A stretch of 64,000 bases of DNA from Citricoccus muralis (lineage in GTDB: Bacteria > Actinomycetota > Actinomycetes > Actinomycetales > Micrococcaceae): assembly GCF_029637705.1 (NCBI RefSeq), contig NZ_CP121252.1, positions 1,054,001-1,118,000 of the forward strand, written 5' to 3'. A program made the position numbers and the translations under genes. Shown one piece after another: positions 17,737 to 26,074 of the stretch. The notes below the pieces were generated by a model. That model ran no database searches. It saw only the letters and a list, made by a program, of their open reading frames with translations, and was not told the DNA's origin. Numbering within the stretch: the first letter of the stretch is position 1; each line of letters opens with the position of its first letter.

Positions 17737-19436
17737 GCCAGGGCCTCGCGCAGGGTGTCGAGTCCCATTGAGCCCAAGCGCAGCGCCCGGGTGTGGAACG
17801 CCTTCAGATCGAACTCGACGCCGTTCTGCGCGGCGCGCTGCTGGTGCTCGGCGCGGATCTGTTCCCAGATGCGCTGACCGACCTTGTAGGAGGGCGCCTG
17901 GCCGGGCCAGCCCAGGTAGCGGGTGAACTCGAATTTCCGCTGGCCTTCGGAGATGTCCAGGTGGCGGCTCAAGAAGGCGTAGCCGTTCTCCGGGGTCCAG
18001 TGTGCCTCGCCGACTTCCTCTGGCGGGGTGAACCCGCAGTGCACGCCGATGTCGAAGACGACGCGTGCGGCGCGCATGCGCTGCATATCCAGCATGCCCA
18101 GGCGGTCGCCGGCATCGGAGAGGTAACCGAACTCGTCCATCAGCCGCTCCGCGTACAGGGCCCAGCCCTCGCCGTGTCCGGAAGTCCAGCAGCCGTTGCG
18201 GCGCCAGTCGTTGAGCTCGTCGGCCGCGGTCATCGAGGTGCCCACCTGCAGATGGTGGCCCGGAACGCCCTCGTGATACACCGTGGTGGTTTCGGCCCAG
18301 GTGGTGAAAGAATCCTCACCGGCCGGCACCGACCACCACATCCGCCCCGGGCGCGAGAAATCCTCGGACGGGCCGGTGTAGTAGATGCCGCCTTCCTGCG
18401 TGGGTGCGATCATGCACTCGATCCGGTCGATCTCCGCCGGGATCTCAAAGTACTGCTTCATGGCGGCCAGCGCCTCGTCCGAACGCTGCTGCATCCACTC
18501 ACGCAACGCCTCGGTGCCGTGCAACTGACGGGCCGGGTCCTCGTTGAGTAGCTTCTTGGCTTCCTCAATGGTGGCGCCGGGGGAGATCTGCTGGGCGACC
18601 TGCTCCTGTTCGGCGACGATGCGGGACAGCTCCTCGATGCCCCAGGCGTAGGTGTCCTCGAGATCCACGGTGGCGCCAAGGAAATCGCGGGAGGCGAGAC
18701 GATACGCTTCGATGCCCACGGCGTCCTCGGTGGGGGCCTCGGGGCGCAGCTCGGCGCGCAGGAACTCGGCGAAATCGCGGTAGGCCTGCGCTGCGGCCTC
18801 GGCATGTTTCTCCACCTCGGCGCACAGAGCCTCATTGACGTTGCTGTTGGCCGCGGCGCGCTGCACCAGGGTGGGGAAGAAGCCACCGTCGGCGCCGTGG
18901 GCTTCGGACTGCTCGATCACGATGTCGACCTGGCGCACTGCAGCGATCTGGCCTTGTCTCGCCGAAGAACGCAGCGATTCCTGGTAGCCGACCAGGGCGC
19001 TGGGGAGGTTGGCTAGACGGCCGGCCAAGTGCTGCCAGTGCTCTTCGGTCTCATCCGGCATCATGTCGAACACCATGCGGATCCCCTGAGCCGGGGAGGC
19101 GATGTTGTTGAGTTCGGTGCGGCCGGTGGCGTGAATTTCACGGGCCAGTCCAACGCGTTCACGCAGGGCGGCCAAAGTGACCAAATCGACCGAGTCCACC
19201 GGGGTGATCAGATCCAGGTCGGCCAGCAGTTCCGCATTGACCCGATCCACAGCCTCGGTTCCGGCTGGCGAGTAGTCCGGGTACTCGGTCTCGTGGCCGG
19301 GGCGGCCCAGCTCGGTCGCGGCAACGGGGTCCAATTCCAGCAAGTTGGCGAAGTAACGGTTCGCGCGATGATCAATGTCTGACAGGGGGCGAGGGGAAGC
19401 AGATCCGTGCTGTGCCTCGGTGTGATTCTCGGTCAT
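17733..19436 (-). CDS. DUF885 family protein (putative metallopeptidase-like)
   Basis: This large soluble protein (567 residues from ATG 19436) has the DUF885 signature YHEGVPGHHLQVG, a gluzincin-like His-Glu block. The conserved C-terminal GMLDMQRMRAARVVFDIGVH also marks the family. The family is thought to include metal-dependent peptidases, but the activity of this member is unproven. The start is set by TAGGAT (19445-19450) placed so that ATG 19436 would be the first transcribed codon. A GTG two codons upstream is the alternative. It is coupled to maf by a 4-nt overlap. No signal peptide is seen, so it is probably cytoplasmic. Confidence 0.85.
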   Translation of the reverse strand: MTENHTEAQHGSASPRPLSDIDHRANRYFANLLELDPVAATELGRPGHETEYPDYSPAGTEAVDRVNAELLADLDLITPVDSVDLVTLAALRERVGLAREIHATGRTELNNIASPAQGIRMVFDMMPDETEEHWQHLAGRLANLPSALVGYQESLRSSARQGQIAAVRQVDIVIEQSEAHGADGGFFPTLVQRAAANSNVNEALCAEVEKHAEAAAQAYRDFAEFLRAELRPEAPTEDAVGIEAYRLASRDFLGATVDLEDTYAWGIEELSRIVAEQEQVAQQISPGATIEEAKKLLNEDPARQLHGTEALREWMQQRSDEALAAMKQYFEIPAEIDRIECMIAPTQEGGIYYTGPSEDFSRPGRMWWSVPAGEDSFTTWAETTTVYHEGVPGHHLQVGTSMTAADELNDWRRNGCWTSGHGEGWALYAERLMDEFGYLSDAGDRLGMLDMQRMRAARVVFDIGVHCGFTPPEEVGEAHWTPENGYAFLSRHLDISEGQRKFEFTRYLGWPGQAPSYKVGQRIWEQIRAEHQQRAAQNGVEFDLKAFHTRALRLGSMGLDTLREALA

Positions 19437-19522
19437 GGTCACATCCTACGGGTCGATATCCAAGACCGTCGCATGTCAGTAGTTCACCGAAGCGGGGACC
19501 GAGCCAGCAGCCGAGCCCGCAG

Positions 19523-19570
19523 CCGAAACAACAACGGAAACAGCACCGGAAACAGCACCGGAAACAGCAC
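19523..19570. repeat. Short 12-bp tandem repeat
   Basis: Three perfect copies of CGGAAACAGCAC fill 19535-19570. A degenerate copy (CGAAACAACAAC) sits just before, and more CAGCAG-type sequence lies further upstream. The repeat lies between the divergent DUF885 gene and the ABC-transporter leader. In one minus-strand frame it would encode a Ser-Gly-Ala-Val run, but no credible gene contains it. Copy number of such arrays often varies between strains. Confidence 0.7.
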
Positions 19571-19674
19571 CGACCCGGCGACGTAGCCTCGCGGAAACAT
19601 CGGTCGTGCAGACTGATCCACGAACCTTGGAGTCACCTGGACATGGTGCTGGTGTGACGTTTAGGGTAAAAGTG

Positions 19675-19716
19675 ATGTGTACCACAGGGGCGCGTGAGCC
19701 GCGTCTCTGCAGATAA
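19675..19716 (+). CDS. Possible leaderless leader peptide MCTTGAREPRLCR upstream of the ABC transporter
   Basis: A 13-codon reading frame starts at ATG 19675, exactly 7 nt after TAGGGT (19662-19667). That spacing fits transcription beginning at or beside the ATG. It contains two cysteine codons, at positions 2 and 12, and stops with TAA 24 nt before the start of the transporter ATPase gene. Following it, CCTT-GTT-AAGG (19721-19731) could pair and hide the AAGGA ribosome-binding sequence of that gene. Cysteine-containing leader peptides that control sulfur genes are known in actinobacteria. That this is one of them is inference from position and composition, and a chance frame is possible. Confidence 0.4.
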   Translation: MCTTGAREPRLCR

Positions 19717-19740
19717 TCGACCTTGTTAAGGACTGGGGGC

Positions 19741-20532
19741 ATGATGAGTGTTTCTTCCGCCCAAGAGCACACCCAGAACACACCGCCCAACGCGTCGCCC
19801 CTGGTGCGTCTGCACGAAGTAAATAAGCACTTCGGCAGCTTCGCTGCGCTGACAGATATCAACCTCGACATTCCGCAAGGCCAGGTTGCTATTGTCATCG
19901 GCCCCTCTGGCTCCGGCAAGTCCACGCTGTGCCGCACCATCAACCGCCTGGAGACCATCGATCCCGGCGGCACCATCGAAGTCGACGGTAAGGCCCTACC
20001 CGAAGAAGGCAAAGAACTCGCCCGACTGCGCGCCGATGTGGGCATGGTGTTCCAGTCCTTCAACTTGTTCTCGCACAAGTCGATCCTGGAGAACGTCACC
20101 CTCGGACCCATCAAAGTCCGCGGTGTGAAGAAGAAGCAGGCCGAAATAGAAGCTATGGAGCTACTCGACCGCGTCGGAGTGGGCCACCAGGCCAAGAAAA
20201 TGCCAGCCCAGCTCTCCGGTGGTCAGCAGCAGCGCGTCGCGATCGCCCGCGCCTTGGCCATGAAGCCCAAAGTGTTGCTCTTCGACGAGCCGACCTCCGC
20301 ACTGGACCCGGAAATGGTCCAAGAAGTGCTTGACGTGATGGTCGACCTGGCTAAGGGCGGGATGACCATGGTCGTCGTCACCCACGAGATGGGCTTCGCG
20401 CGCAAAGCCGGCGACCGACTGATCTTCATGGCCGACGGCAAAATCCTCGAAGACACCACTCCGGAAGATTTCTTCACGAACCCGAAGACCGATCGCGCCA
20501 AGGACTTCCTCGGCAAGATTCTGGCTCACTGA
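19741..20532 (+). CDS. Polar amino-acid ABC transporter ATP-binding protein (GluA/GlnQ type)
   Basis: This 263-residue ABC ATPase has Walker [11 protein letters not shown]-loop [10 protein letters not shown], signature [15 protein letters not shown], Walker [13 protein letters not shown] and the switch histidine in [10 protein letters not shown]. It is the HisP/GlnQ/GluA type, which energises uptake of polar amino acids. The first ATG (19741) is preceded by AAGGACTGGGGGC. It heads the four-gene set ATPase - binding lipoprotein - two permeases. The gene order matches the gluABCD glutamate system of corynebacteria, but cystine and glutamine systems share this design. The leader peptide upstream raises cystine as a substrate. 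Confidence 0.93.
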   Translation: MMSVSSAQEHTQNTPPNASPLVRLHEVNKHFGSFAALTDINLDIPQGQVAIVIGPSGSGKSTLCRTINRLETIDPGGTIEVDGKALPEEGKELARLRADVGMVFQSFNLFSHKSILENVTLGPIKVRGVKKKQAEIEAMELLDRVGVGHQAKKMPAQLSGGQQQRVAIARALAMKPKVLLFDEPTSALDPEMVQEVLDVMVDLAKGGMTMVVVTHEMGFARKAGDRLIFMADGKILEDTTPEDFFTNPKTDRAKDFLGKILAH

Positions 20533-20585
20533 CTCACACACCGAGCAACCGCTCATTCATCACCCACGCAATCGAAAGGCATACG

Positions 20586-21443
20586 ATGCGCACTCCCTTG
20601 AAGACCACCCTCGCCATGGCAGCCGTGGCCGCACTCGCCCTCGTGGGCTGTTCTCCCGCTCAGACCGAAGATTCCGATGAAGGCGGCGAGAACGGCGGCG
20701 CCGGCTCGATCACTGTCGGCATCAAGTACGACCAGCCCGGTCTGGGCTTCCGCGAAGGAAACAACGATCCCACCGGCTTCGACGTCGACGTCGCCAAAGC
20801 CGTGCTGTCCGAGATGGGCTACGAAGAATCTGACATCGAATGGGCCGAAGCCGAGACCCCGCAGCGTGAGAACCTGCTGGAAAACGGCCAGGTCGACATG
20901 ATCTTCGCGACCTACTCGATCACCGACGAGCGTGCCGAGCGCGTCGATTTCGCCGGACCGTACTTCGTGGCCGGTCAGGACATCCTGGTCCGCGCCGACG
21001 ACACCGAAATCAACGGCCCGGATGACCTCAACGGTCGTAATCTCTGCTCAGTGACCGGCTCGACCCCGGCACAGAACGTACAGGAACGCTACGCCGATGA
21101 CGTGAACCTGGTGGAGCAGAACGGCTACGCCGAGTGTCTCACCTACCTGCAGTCCGGTCAGGTCGACGCTGTGACCACCGACGACATCATCCTGGCCGGC
21201 CTGGCCGCCACCGATGAGTACGCCGGTGAGTTCAAGGTGGTCGGCAACCCCTTCACCGAAGAGCTCTACGGTGTGGGTCTGCCCCCGGAGTCAACGGAGG
21301 TGTGCGAGGAGGTCAACGCCGCGATCCAGACCCTGTTCGACAACGGCACGATCAATGACCTGCTGGCGGCGAATACCGAGGGTGTTGAATACGAAGCCAA
21401 CGAAGAGCTGAACACGGACATCGAGCTGCAGTCCTGCTCCTGA
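20586..21443 (+). CDS. Polar amino-acid ABC transporter substrate-binding lipoprotein
   Basis: This 285-residue SBP_bac_3 protein has a lipoprotein signal peptide with lipobox LVGC (Cys22). An acidic Asp/Glu/Gly-rich linker follows, and then the ligand domain starts at ITVGIKYDQPGLG. The conserved blocks GFDVDVAKAVL and FATYSITDERAERVDFAGPY are those of glutamate/glutamine-type binding proteins. It would be anchored to the outer face of the membrane and deliver the amino acid to the two permeases. Substrate identity (glutamate, glutamine or cystine) is not settled by these motifs. Confidence 0.92.
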   Translation: MRTPLKTTLAMAAVAALALVGCSPAQTEDSDEGGENGGAGSITVGIKYDQPGLGFREGNNDPTGFDVDVAKAVLSEMGYEESDIEWAEAETPQRENLLENGQVDMIFATYSITDERAERVDFAGPYFVAGQDILVRADDTEINGPDDLNGRNLCSVTGSTPAQNVQERYADDVNLVEQNGYAECLTYLQSGQVDAVTTDDIILAGLAATDEYAGEFKVVGNPFTEELYGVGLPPESTEVCEEVNAAIQTLFDNGTINDLLAANTEGVEYEANEELNTDIELQSCS

Positions 21444-21470
21444 TCGCCTTCAGCTAGTGAGCTGCAGTGA

Positions 21471-21505
21471 CCCGTGGCGGCGGCAAGAATCGTCGCCGCC
21501 GCGGG
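21471..21505 (+). terminator. Strong hairpin inside the transporter operon
   Basis: CCCGTGGCGGCG (21471-21482) and CGCCGCCGCGGG (21494-21505) pair over 12 positions, with one G-T wobble and an 11-nt loop. The hairpin lies 27 nt after the binding-protein stop and 65 nt before the first permease. No T-run follows. Such hairpins commonly protect the upstream mRNA end or cut read-through so that binding protein is made in excess over permease. Here that role is inferred. Confidence 0.6.
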
Positions 21506-21569
21506 TGCTGGCTCGCACCCATCATCCTTGCCCGCGCCTCGAGACCCTGTGAAGAGGAGGTGAACCGTC

Positions 21570-22244
21570 GTGGACGGGTTCCTCAGTCTGTTTGAGACCT
21601 ACCCCATCATGGAGGGCTTCTGGACGAACATTCGGCTGGCGTTCTTCTCAGCAATCGCCGCGTTCATCCTCGGTGTCATCCTGGCCCTGTTCCGTATCTC
21701 CCCGGTTCCTTCCCTGCAGTGGATCGGCACCGCCTACGTGAACGTGGTGCGCAACACCCCGCTGACCGCCATTATGGTGATCGGCATCCTGGTGGTCTGG
21801 GGGCAGCTGAGCATCCAGTTCTCCTCCGATTTCAACCTCAACTTCTTCATCCTGGCCACGATCAGCCTGACGATCTACCACGCGCCCTTCTTCTGTGAGG
21901 CGATCCGTTCCGGGGTGAACACCGTCCCGCTCGGACAAGCTGAAGCAGCCCGGTCTATCGGGCTGAGTTTCCTTCCCGCGGCTCGCCTGGTGATCCTGCC
22001 GCAGGCGCTGCGTGGGGCCATCACCCCGATCGGAAACACCCTGATCGCGCTGACCAAGAACACCACGGTCGCCGTCGCCGCCTCCGTCACCGATATTTCG
22101 GCGGTGATGCGGGCGATGATCGAATCCAACCCGAACCTGATGATCTACATCTTCCTGACGATCGCCATCGGGTTCTGCCTGATCGTGATCCCGATCGGGT
22201 TGCTCACCACCTGGCTGTCCAATCGATTGGCGGTGCAGAATTGA
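21570..22244 (+). CDS. Polar amino-acid ABC transporter permease 1 (GluC type)
   Basis: This 224-residue HisM/GlnP-type permease has about five transmembrane helices. The N-terminal His/Glu/Gln/Arg-permease motif is FWTNIRLAFFSAIAAFILG. The ATPase-docking EAA loop is EAIRSGVNTVPLGQAEAARSIGL. The start is GTG 21570 with GAGGAGGT upstream. It is translated immediately before the second permease, with a 4-nt overlap. Confidence 0.92.
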   Translation: MDGFLSLFETYPIMEGFWTNIRLAFFSAIAAFILGVILALFRISPVPSLQWIGTAYVNVVRNTPLTAIMVIGILVVWGQLSIQFSSDFNLNFFILATISLTIYHAPFFCEAIRSGVNTVPLGQAEAARSIGLSFLPAARLVILPQALRGAITPIGNTLIALTKNTTVAVAASVTDISAVMRAMIESNPNLMIYIFLTIAIGFCLIVIPIGLLTTWLSNRLAVQN

Positions 22245-23125
22245 GCCAGCAGACCGTTCTCTTCGACGCCCCGGGCCCTAAAGCCCGCCGGCGGATTCTG
22301 ATCACGAACATCGTCGCGGTCATCGTCGTCGCCGCGCTGATCGCTCTGGTGCTGTGGCGCCTGTGGGACCAAGGTCAACTACGCCCGCACCTGTGGCTCA
22401 ACGCCATCAACGGCAACGCCTGGACCAACTACTTGCTGCTGGGTCTGCAGTTCACGCTGCAGGCCGCGGCTATTGCGGTGGTGACCTCGCTGATTTTCGG
22501 CCTGGCCTTTGGCTTCCTGCGGCTGGCCCCGTATGCACCGATCCGTGGGTTCGCCACGGTGATCGTGGAATTCTTCCGCGCCGTGCCCGTGTTGATCCTG
22601 ATGGTGTTCTTCTTATCGTTTTACTCGCAGATCATTGCCCCCACGGGACTCATCGATCCGCGGAATGCTCCGTACTTTTCCGTGATTACCGCCCTGACGC
22701 TGTACAACGGCTCGGTGATTGCCGAGCTCGTGCGCTCCGGTGTGAAGTCCCTGCCGCGCGGCCAGCGTGAGGCGGCGATGGCGGTTGGTATGACCAATAC
22801 CCTGTCGCTGCGCACCGTGGAAGTGCCGCAAGCGGTGATCGCGATGTTGCCGTCGTTGATCTCTCAGTTCGTCATCATCCTGAAAGACTCGGCACTGGGA
22901 TACCTGATCGGCTTCTCCGAGCTGCTGCGCTACGCCCGTCAGCTGGGCTCCGGCTACGGCAATATTTTGCAGTCCATCACGGTGGCCGCGATCCTGTTCA
23001 TCCTGCTCAACTTCCTGCTCGGATGGGTGGCCACGAAGCTGTCGCGGCGGCTCAGCTCGCGCACCGCCGGTGATACCACCGCGGAGGCGCCCGGAGGGGC
23101 GATCGGTAAACCCGCAACGCCGTAA
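22241..23125 (+). CDS. Polar amino-acid ABC transporter permease 2 (GluD type)
   Basis: This 294-residue permease of the same family has an extra N-terminal cytoplasmic and membrane segment (RRRILITNIVAVIVVAALIALV). Its EAA loop is AELVRSGVKSLPRGQREAAMAVGM. The start is TTG at 22241, overlapping the TGA of the preceding gene (TTGA); no better start is nearby. The Thr/Ala/Pro-rich C-terminal tail is typical of actinobacterial GluD. It ends 3 nt from the convergent carboxylase epsilon gene, with no room for a dedicated terminator. Confidence 0.9.
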   Translation: MSQQTVLFDAPGPKARRRILITNIVAVIVVAALIALVLWRLWDQGQLRPHLWLNAINGNAWTNYLLLGLQFTLQAAAIAVVTSLIFGLAFGFLRLAPYAPIRGFATVIVEFFRAVPVLILMVFFLSFYSQIIAPTGLIDPRNAPYFSVITALTLYNGSVIAELVRSGVKSLPRGQREAAMAVGMTNTLSLRTVEVPQAVIAMLPSLISQFVIILKDSALGYLIGFSELLRYARQLGSGYGNILQSITVAAILFILLNFLLGWVATKLSRRLSSRTAGDTTAEAPGGAIGKPATP

Positions 23126-23128
23126 GTC

Positions 23129-23362
23129 TCAGCGCAGCCCGGCAGCGGAGCGCCAGGTGCGCACCTCGGAACCGGCCCAGGTGGACATCCGGCGGCGTCG
23201 GCTGGCCTGTGCTGAAGGATCGGCGTCGTCCTCCGTCGAAGTATGAGCCGCGGACTGCAGCGACTGCACCACCAACAGGAGTGCGGCGGTCTCTTCTTCG
23301 GTGAGTCGGGACCCGGTGATGCGGATCCCGGTGGACTCGGCTTCGGTGGACGGGGCAGACAT
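23129..23362 (-). CDS. Acyl-CoA carboxylase epsilon subunit
   Basis: This small protein (77 residues) has a polar, acidic middle and the C-terminal block STWAGSEVRTWRSAAGLR. The conserved W-x-x-x(n)-W-R-x-[SA]-G-L ending is the recognisable part of actinobacterial AccE/PccE. Epsilon subunits tighten the association of the alpha and beta subunits and stimulate activity. The ATG at 23362 shares one base with the stop of the beta-subunit gene (TGATG), so translation is coupled; a GTG one codon upstream is possible. Confidence 0.8.
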   Translation of the reverse strand: MSAPSTEAESTGIRITGSRLTEEETAALLLVVQSLQSAAHTSTEDDADPSAQASRRRRMSTWAGSEVRTWRSAAGLR

Positions 23363-24978
23363 CACAGCGGGATGTTTCCGTGCTTGCGGGCCGGGCGCGA
23401 TTCACGCTTGTTTCGGGTGGCGCGCAGGGCCCGGACCACCTGGGTGCGGGTTTCCGAAGGGGCGATCACCTGGTCGATGTAGCCCAGCTCGGCTGCCTGG
23501 TAGGGGTTGAGCAGCTCTGCTTCGTAATCTTCGACGATCTGGGCGCGTCGGGCTTCGACATCGCCGCCGTCCTCACCGACTGCTTTGAGCTCGCGCCGGT
23601 AAAGGATGTTCACGGCACCCTGGGCACCCATCACACCGATCTGGGCGGTGGGCCAGGCCAGGTTCACGTCGGCGCCGAGCTTCTTCGAGCCCATCACGAT
23701 GTAGGCGCCGCCATAGGCCTTGCGGGTGATGACGGTGATTTTCGGGACAGTGGCCTCGGCGTAGGCATAAATGAGTTTGGCGCCGCGGCGGATGATCCCG
23801 TTGAACTCCTGGTCGGTGCCGGGCAGGAACCCCGGCACATCGACGAGGGTGAGGATCGGGATATTGAAGGCGTCGCAGAACCGGACGAAGCGCGCGGCCT
23901 TCTCTGAGGCCGCGATGTCCAAGGTGCCGGCAAACTGCATGGGCTGGTTCGCCACGACTCCCACGGTGCGGCCCTCGACCCGGCCCAGCCCGCACACCGC
24001 ATTGGGGGCGTAGAGCTCCTGGGTCTGCATGAAGTGGCCGTCGTCGACGATCATCTCGATGATGGTGAGCATGTCGTAGGGCTGGTTCGCCGAATCGGGC
24101 ACGATGCGGTCCAGCTCCAGGTCATCGACCGTGATGTCGAGCTCTTCGACAAAGTCGTCGACGGGCGGGTCAGAGAGGTTATTGGAGGGCAGGAACTCCA
24201 GCAGATCGCGCACGTACTCGAAGGCGTCCATTTCGGAGGCTGCCAGGTACGAAGCAGTACCGGTGGTGGAGTTGTGGGAGGTTGCCCCGCCCAGGGTCTC
24301 CATGTCGACATCTTCACCGGTGACGGTCTTGATCACGTCTGGCCCGGTGATGAACATGTGGGAGGTCTGATCCACCATGATGACGAAGTCGGTCAGAGCC
24401 GGTGAATATGCAGCACCGCCGGCACAAGGTCCCATGATGATCGAGATCTGAGGGACGACTCCGGAGGCCATCACGTTGTTGCGGAAAATGTCGGCGAACA
24501 TCGCCAACGAGGCCACGCCCTCCTGGATGCGGGCGCCGCCGCCGTCGTTGATGCCAATCACCGGGCAGCCGTTGCGGGCGGCGAACTCCTGGACTTTGAC
24601 GATCTTCTCGCCGTTGACCTTGGACAGCGAGCCGCCGAACACGGTGAAGTCCTGAGAGTAGATGGCGACGAGGCGGCCGTCGATGGTGCCGTACCCGGAA
24701 ACCACACCGTCGCCCAGAGGGTGCTTGGCGTCCATGCCGAAGGCGGTGGAACGGTGCACGGCCAACTGGTCGAACTCCACGAAGGAGCCCTCATCGAGGA
24801 GCATCGCGATGCGCTCGCGGGCGGTGTTCTTGCCGCGGTCATGCTGCCGGTCCACGGCGGCCTGACCGGCGGGAACCTCGGCGGCCTCGCGCCGACGGTA
24901 GAGATCCTCCAGCTTGCCCGCTGTGGTGGTCAGGTCCGGGGTGGCGTCGAGATCCTGCCGGCTACTGTCGCTACTCAC
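23362..24978 (-). CDS. Acyl-CoA carboxylase beta subunit (carboxyltransferase, propionyl-CoA type)
   Basis: This 538-residue carboxyltransferase moves the carboxyl group from biotin to an acyl-CoA, giving malonyl- or methylmalonyl-CoA. The oxyanion-hole segments are present: [18 protein letters not shown] with [17 protein letters not shown] in the N-lobe, and [13 protein letters not shown] with [14 protein letters not shown] in the C-lobe. Length and motifs fit AccD5/PccB-type enzymes. I use GTG 24978, with GGAG 6 nt upstream. An upstream in-frame GTG at 25002 has no ribosome-binding site. It is co-transcribed with the epsilon subunit and divergent from birA, whose product biotinylates the alpha subunit. 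Confidence 0.94.
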   Translation of the reverse strand: MSSDSSRQDLDATPDLTTTAGKLEDLYRRREAAEVPAGQAAVDRQHDRGKNTARERIAMLLDEGSFVEFDQLAVHRSTAFGMDAKHPLGDGVVSGYGTIDGRLVAIYSQDFTVFGGSLSKVNGEKIVKVQEFAARNGCPVIGINDGGGARIQEGVASLAMFADIFRNNVMASGVVPQISIIMGPCAGGAAYSPALTDFVIMVDQTSHMFITGPDVIKTVTGEDVDMETLGGATSHNSTTGTASYLAASEMDAFEYVRDLLEFLPSNNLSDPPVDDFVEELDITVDDLELDRIVPDSANQPYDMLTIIEMIVDDGHFMQTQELYAPNAVCGLGRVEGRTVGVVANQPMQFAGTLDIAASEKAARFVRFCDAFNIPILTLVDVPGFLPGTDQEFNGIIRRGAKLIYAYAEATVPKITVITRKAYGGAYIVMGSKKLGADVNLAWPTAQIGVMGAQGAVNILYRRELKAVGEDGGDVEARRAQIVEDYEAELLNPYQAAELGYIDQVIAPSETRTQVVRALRATRNKRESRPARKHGNIPL

Positions 24979-25033
24979 ATCAACTCCATTCCGTGCACGC
25001 ACGGATTTAGACGGTTCGTACTAACGATCACTC

Positions 25034-25078
25034 AGTCTACTGCCAGTCTGCTGGGTCGCAGTTGTAGGAAACCTCCAG
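25034..25078 (-). promoter_or_regulatory. Carboxylase beta/epsilon promoter with a third operator copy
   Basis: On the minus strand TAGACT (25034-25039) is a plausible -10 for the beta-subunit gene. Upstream of it, 25063-25077 reads TGTAGGAAACCTCCA on the plus strand. Its left arm is identical to, and its right arm a weaker version of, the TGTAGGAATCCTACA palindrome found before the alpha-subunit gene. At that place it would overlap or abut the -35 region. A common regulator for both carboxylase loci is the simplest reading. Confidence 0.45.
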
Positions 25079-25136
25079 ATTTCGTCCGCTCGCGTCGAGT
25101 CAGGCTTCGTGGAGCAAGCCTCGCTAGGCTGGAGAA

Positions 25137-26072
25137 ATGATGCCCTCCCGCACCGGACTCACCTGGATCGACCATGTCTCCTCAACACAGGACGTCGTCC
25201 TGGACCACAGCACCGACCTGGATCATGGCGCGGCCGCCGGTACGGATGATCAGCGCGCAGGCCGAGGGCGCAACGGGCGGATCTGGGAGGCCCAACCCGG
25301 CCAATCGGTGGCCGTGTCCACCCTGCTGCGTCCCTCCCGCCTAGACCCACCGCTGCCGGCGCAGCGCTGGCCCTGGATCACCTTGAGTGTTGCCGCCGCC
25401 GTGGTGGAGGTGGTGCGCGGCTGGGGTGTGCCCGCCTCCGTGAAATGGCCTAATGACGTGATGATTTACGACGATGACGGCACCGGGCGCAAGCTCGCAG
25501 GCATTCTCGCCCAGGTCACCCCTGATGCCAGCGGGGTGGTGCTGGGGATCGGACTGAACCGGGATTTCAGCGCGGGCCACCGCCCTAGCGAACTGGCTGT
25601 GGCGCTCAGCGACTGGACGGCACCGGGCGAGCTGCCGGACTCGCCGCGCCTGGCTGAAACCTTACGTGGCACCGTGCTGGACGCCGTCGATCATCTCGCT
25701 CGCAGCCCCAACCCGGTGGCACGGGTACGTCCGGTGATGCACACGCTGGGCCAGCGCGTGCGCGCCGAGTTGCCCGGTGGCGTGACGCTGGTGGGGACCG
25801 CTTCCGGTTTGGGGGAGTCGGGGACGTTGCTGATCGAGGTCGAGCAGGTGAGTGCCCCCGAATTCGACAACGCGTCGAAATCCTCGGCGACCATCGACGA
25901 AAGGGCCGGAATTCGTGGAAAGATAGTGACGGGTGAGACCTACGAGGTCTCAGCTGCCGACGTGGTCCACCTCCGGCCGCAGCATCCGCCAGTAGTGTCG
26001 GAGCGAGTGGAGGGCGCCGCGCACAAGACCAATATGTATGACCAGAATAAAGGGCACAGGGCAGGGGAGTGA
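25137..26072 (+). CDS. birA: Biotin--[acetyl-CoA-carboxylase] ligase
   Basis: BirA adenylates biotin and attaches it to the lysine of the carboxylase alpha subunit. The 311 residues have GRGRNGRIW (42-50), the biotinyl-AMP loop, then KWPNDVMIY (Lys103, Asp107) and GRKLAGILAQ, then a C-terminal SH3-like cap. There is no N-terminal DNA-binding domain, so unlike E. coli BirA it cannot be a repressor. The start is ATG 25137 (or ATG 25140). TAGGCT at 25125-25130 lies 6 nt before it, consistent with leaderless transcription, although GGAG also lies in between. AGGCTT (25102-25107) and AAGCCT (25116-25121) form a palindrome just upstream. Confidence 0.94.
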   Translation: MMPSRTGLTWIDHVSSTQDVVLDHSTDLDHGAAAGTDDQRAGRGRNGRIWEAQPGQSVAVSTLLRPSRLDPPLPAQRWPWITLSVAAAVVEVVRGWGVPASVKWPNDVMIYDDDGTGRKLAGILAQVTPDASGVVLGIGLNRDFSAGHRPSELAVALSDWTAPGELPDSPRLAETLRGTVLDAVDHLARSPNPVARVRPVMHTLGQRVRAELPGGVTLVGTASGLGESGTLLIEVEQVSAPEFDNASKSSATIDERAGIRGKIVTGETYEVSAADVVHLRPQHPPVVSERVEGAAHKTNMYDQNKGHRAGE

Positions 26073-26074
26073 CC

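Noticed and set aside
19523-19570. CRISPR array
   Set aside because: Units are 12 bp and contiguous, with no spacers and no cas genes anywhere in the window.
19412-19657. 81-codon plus-strand frame containing Lys-Gln-His repeats
   Set aside because: The repeats are only the translation of the 12-bp tandem array, and the frame overlaps the DUF885 start with no ribosome-binding site.
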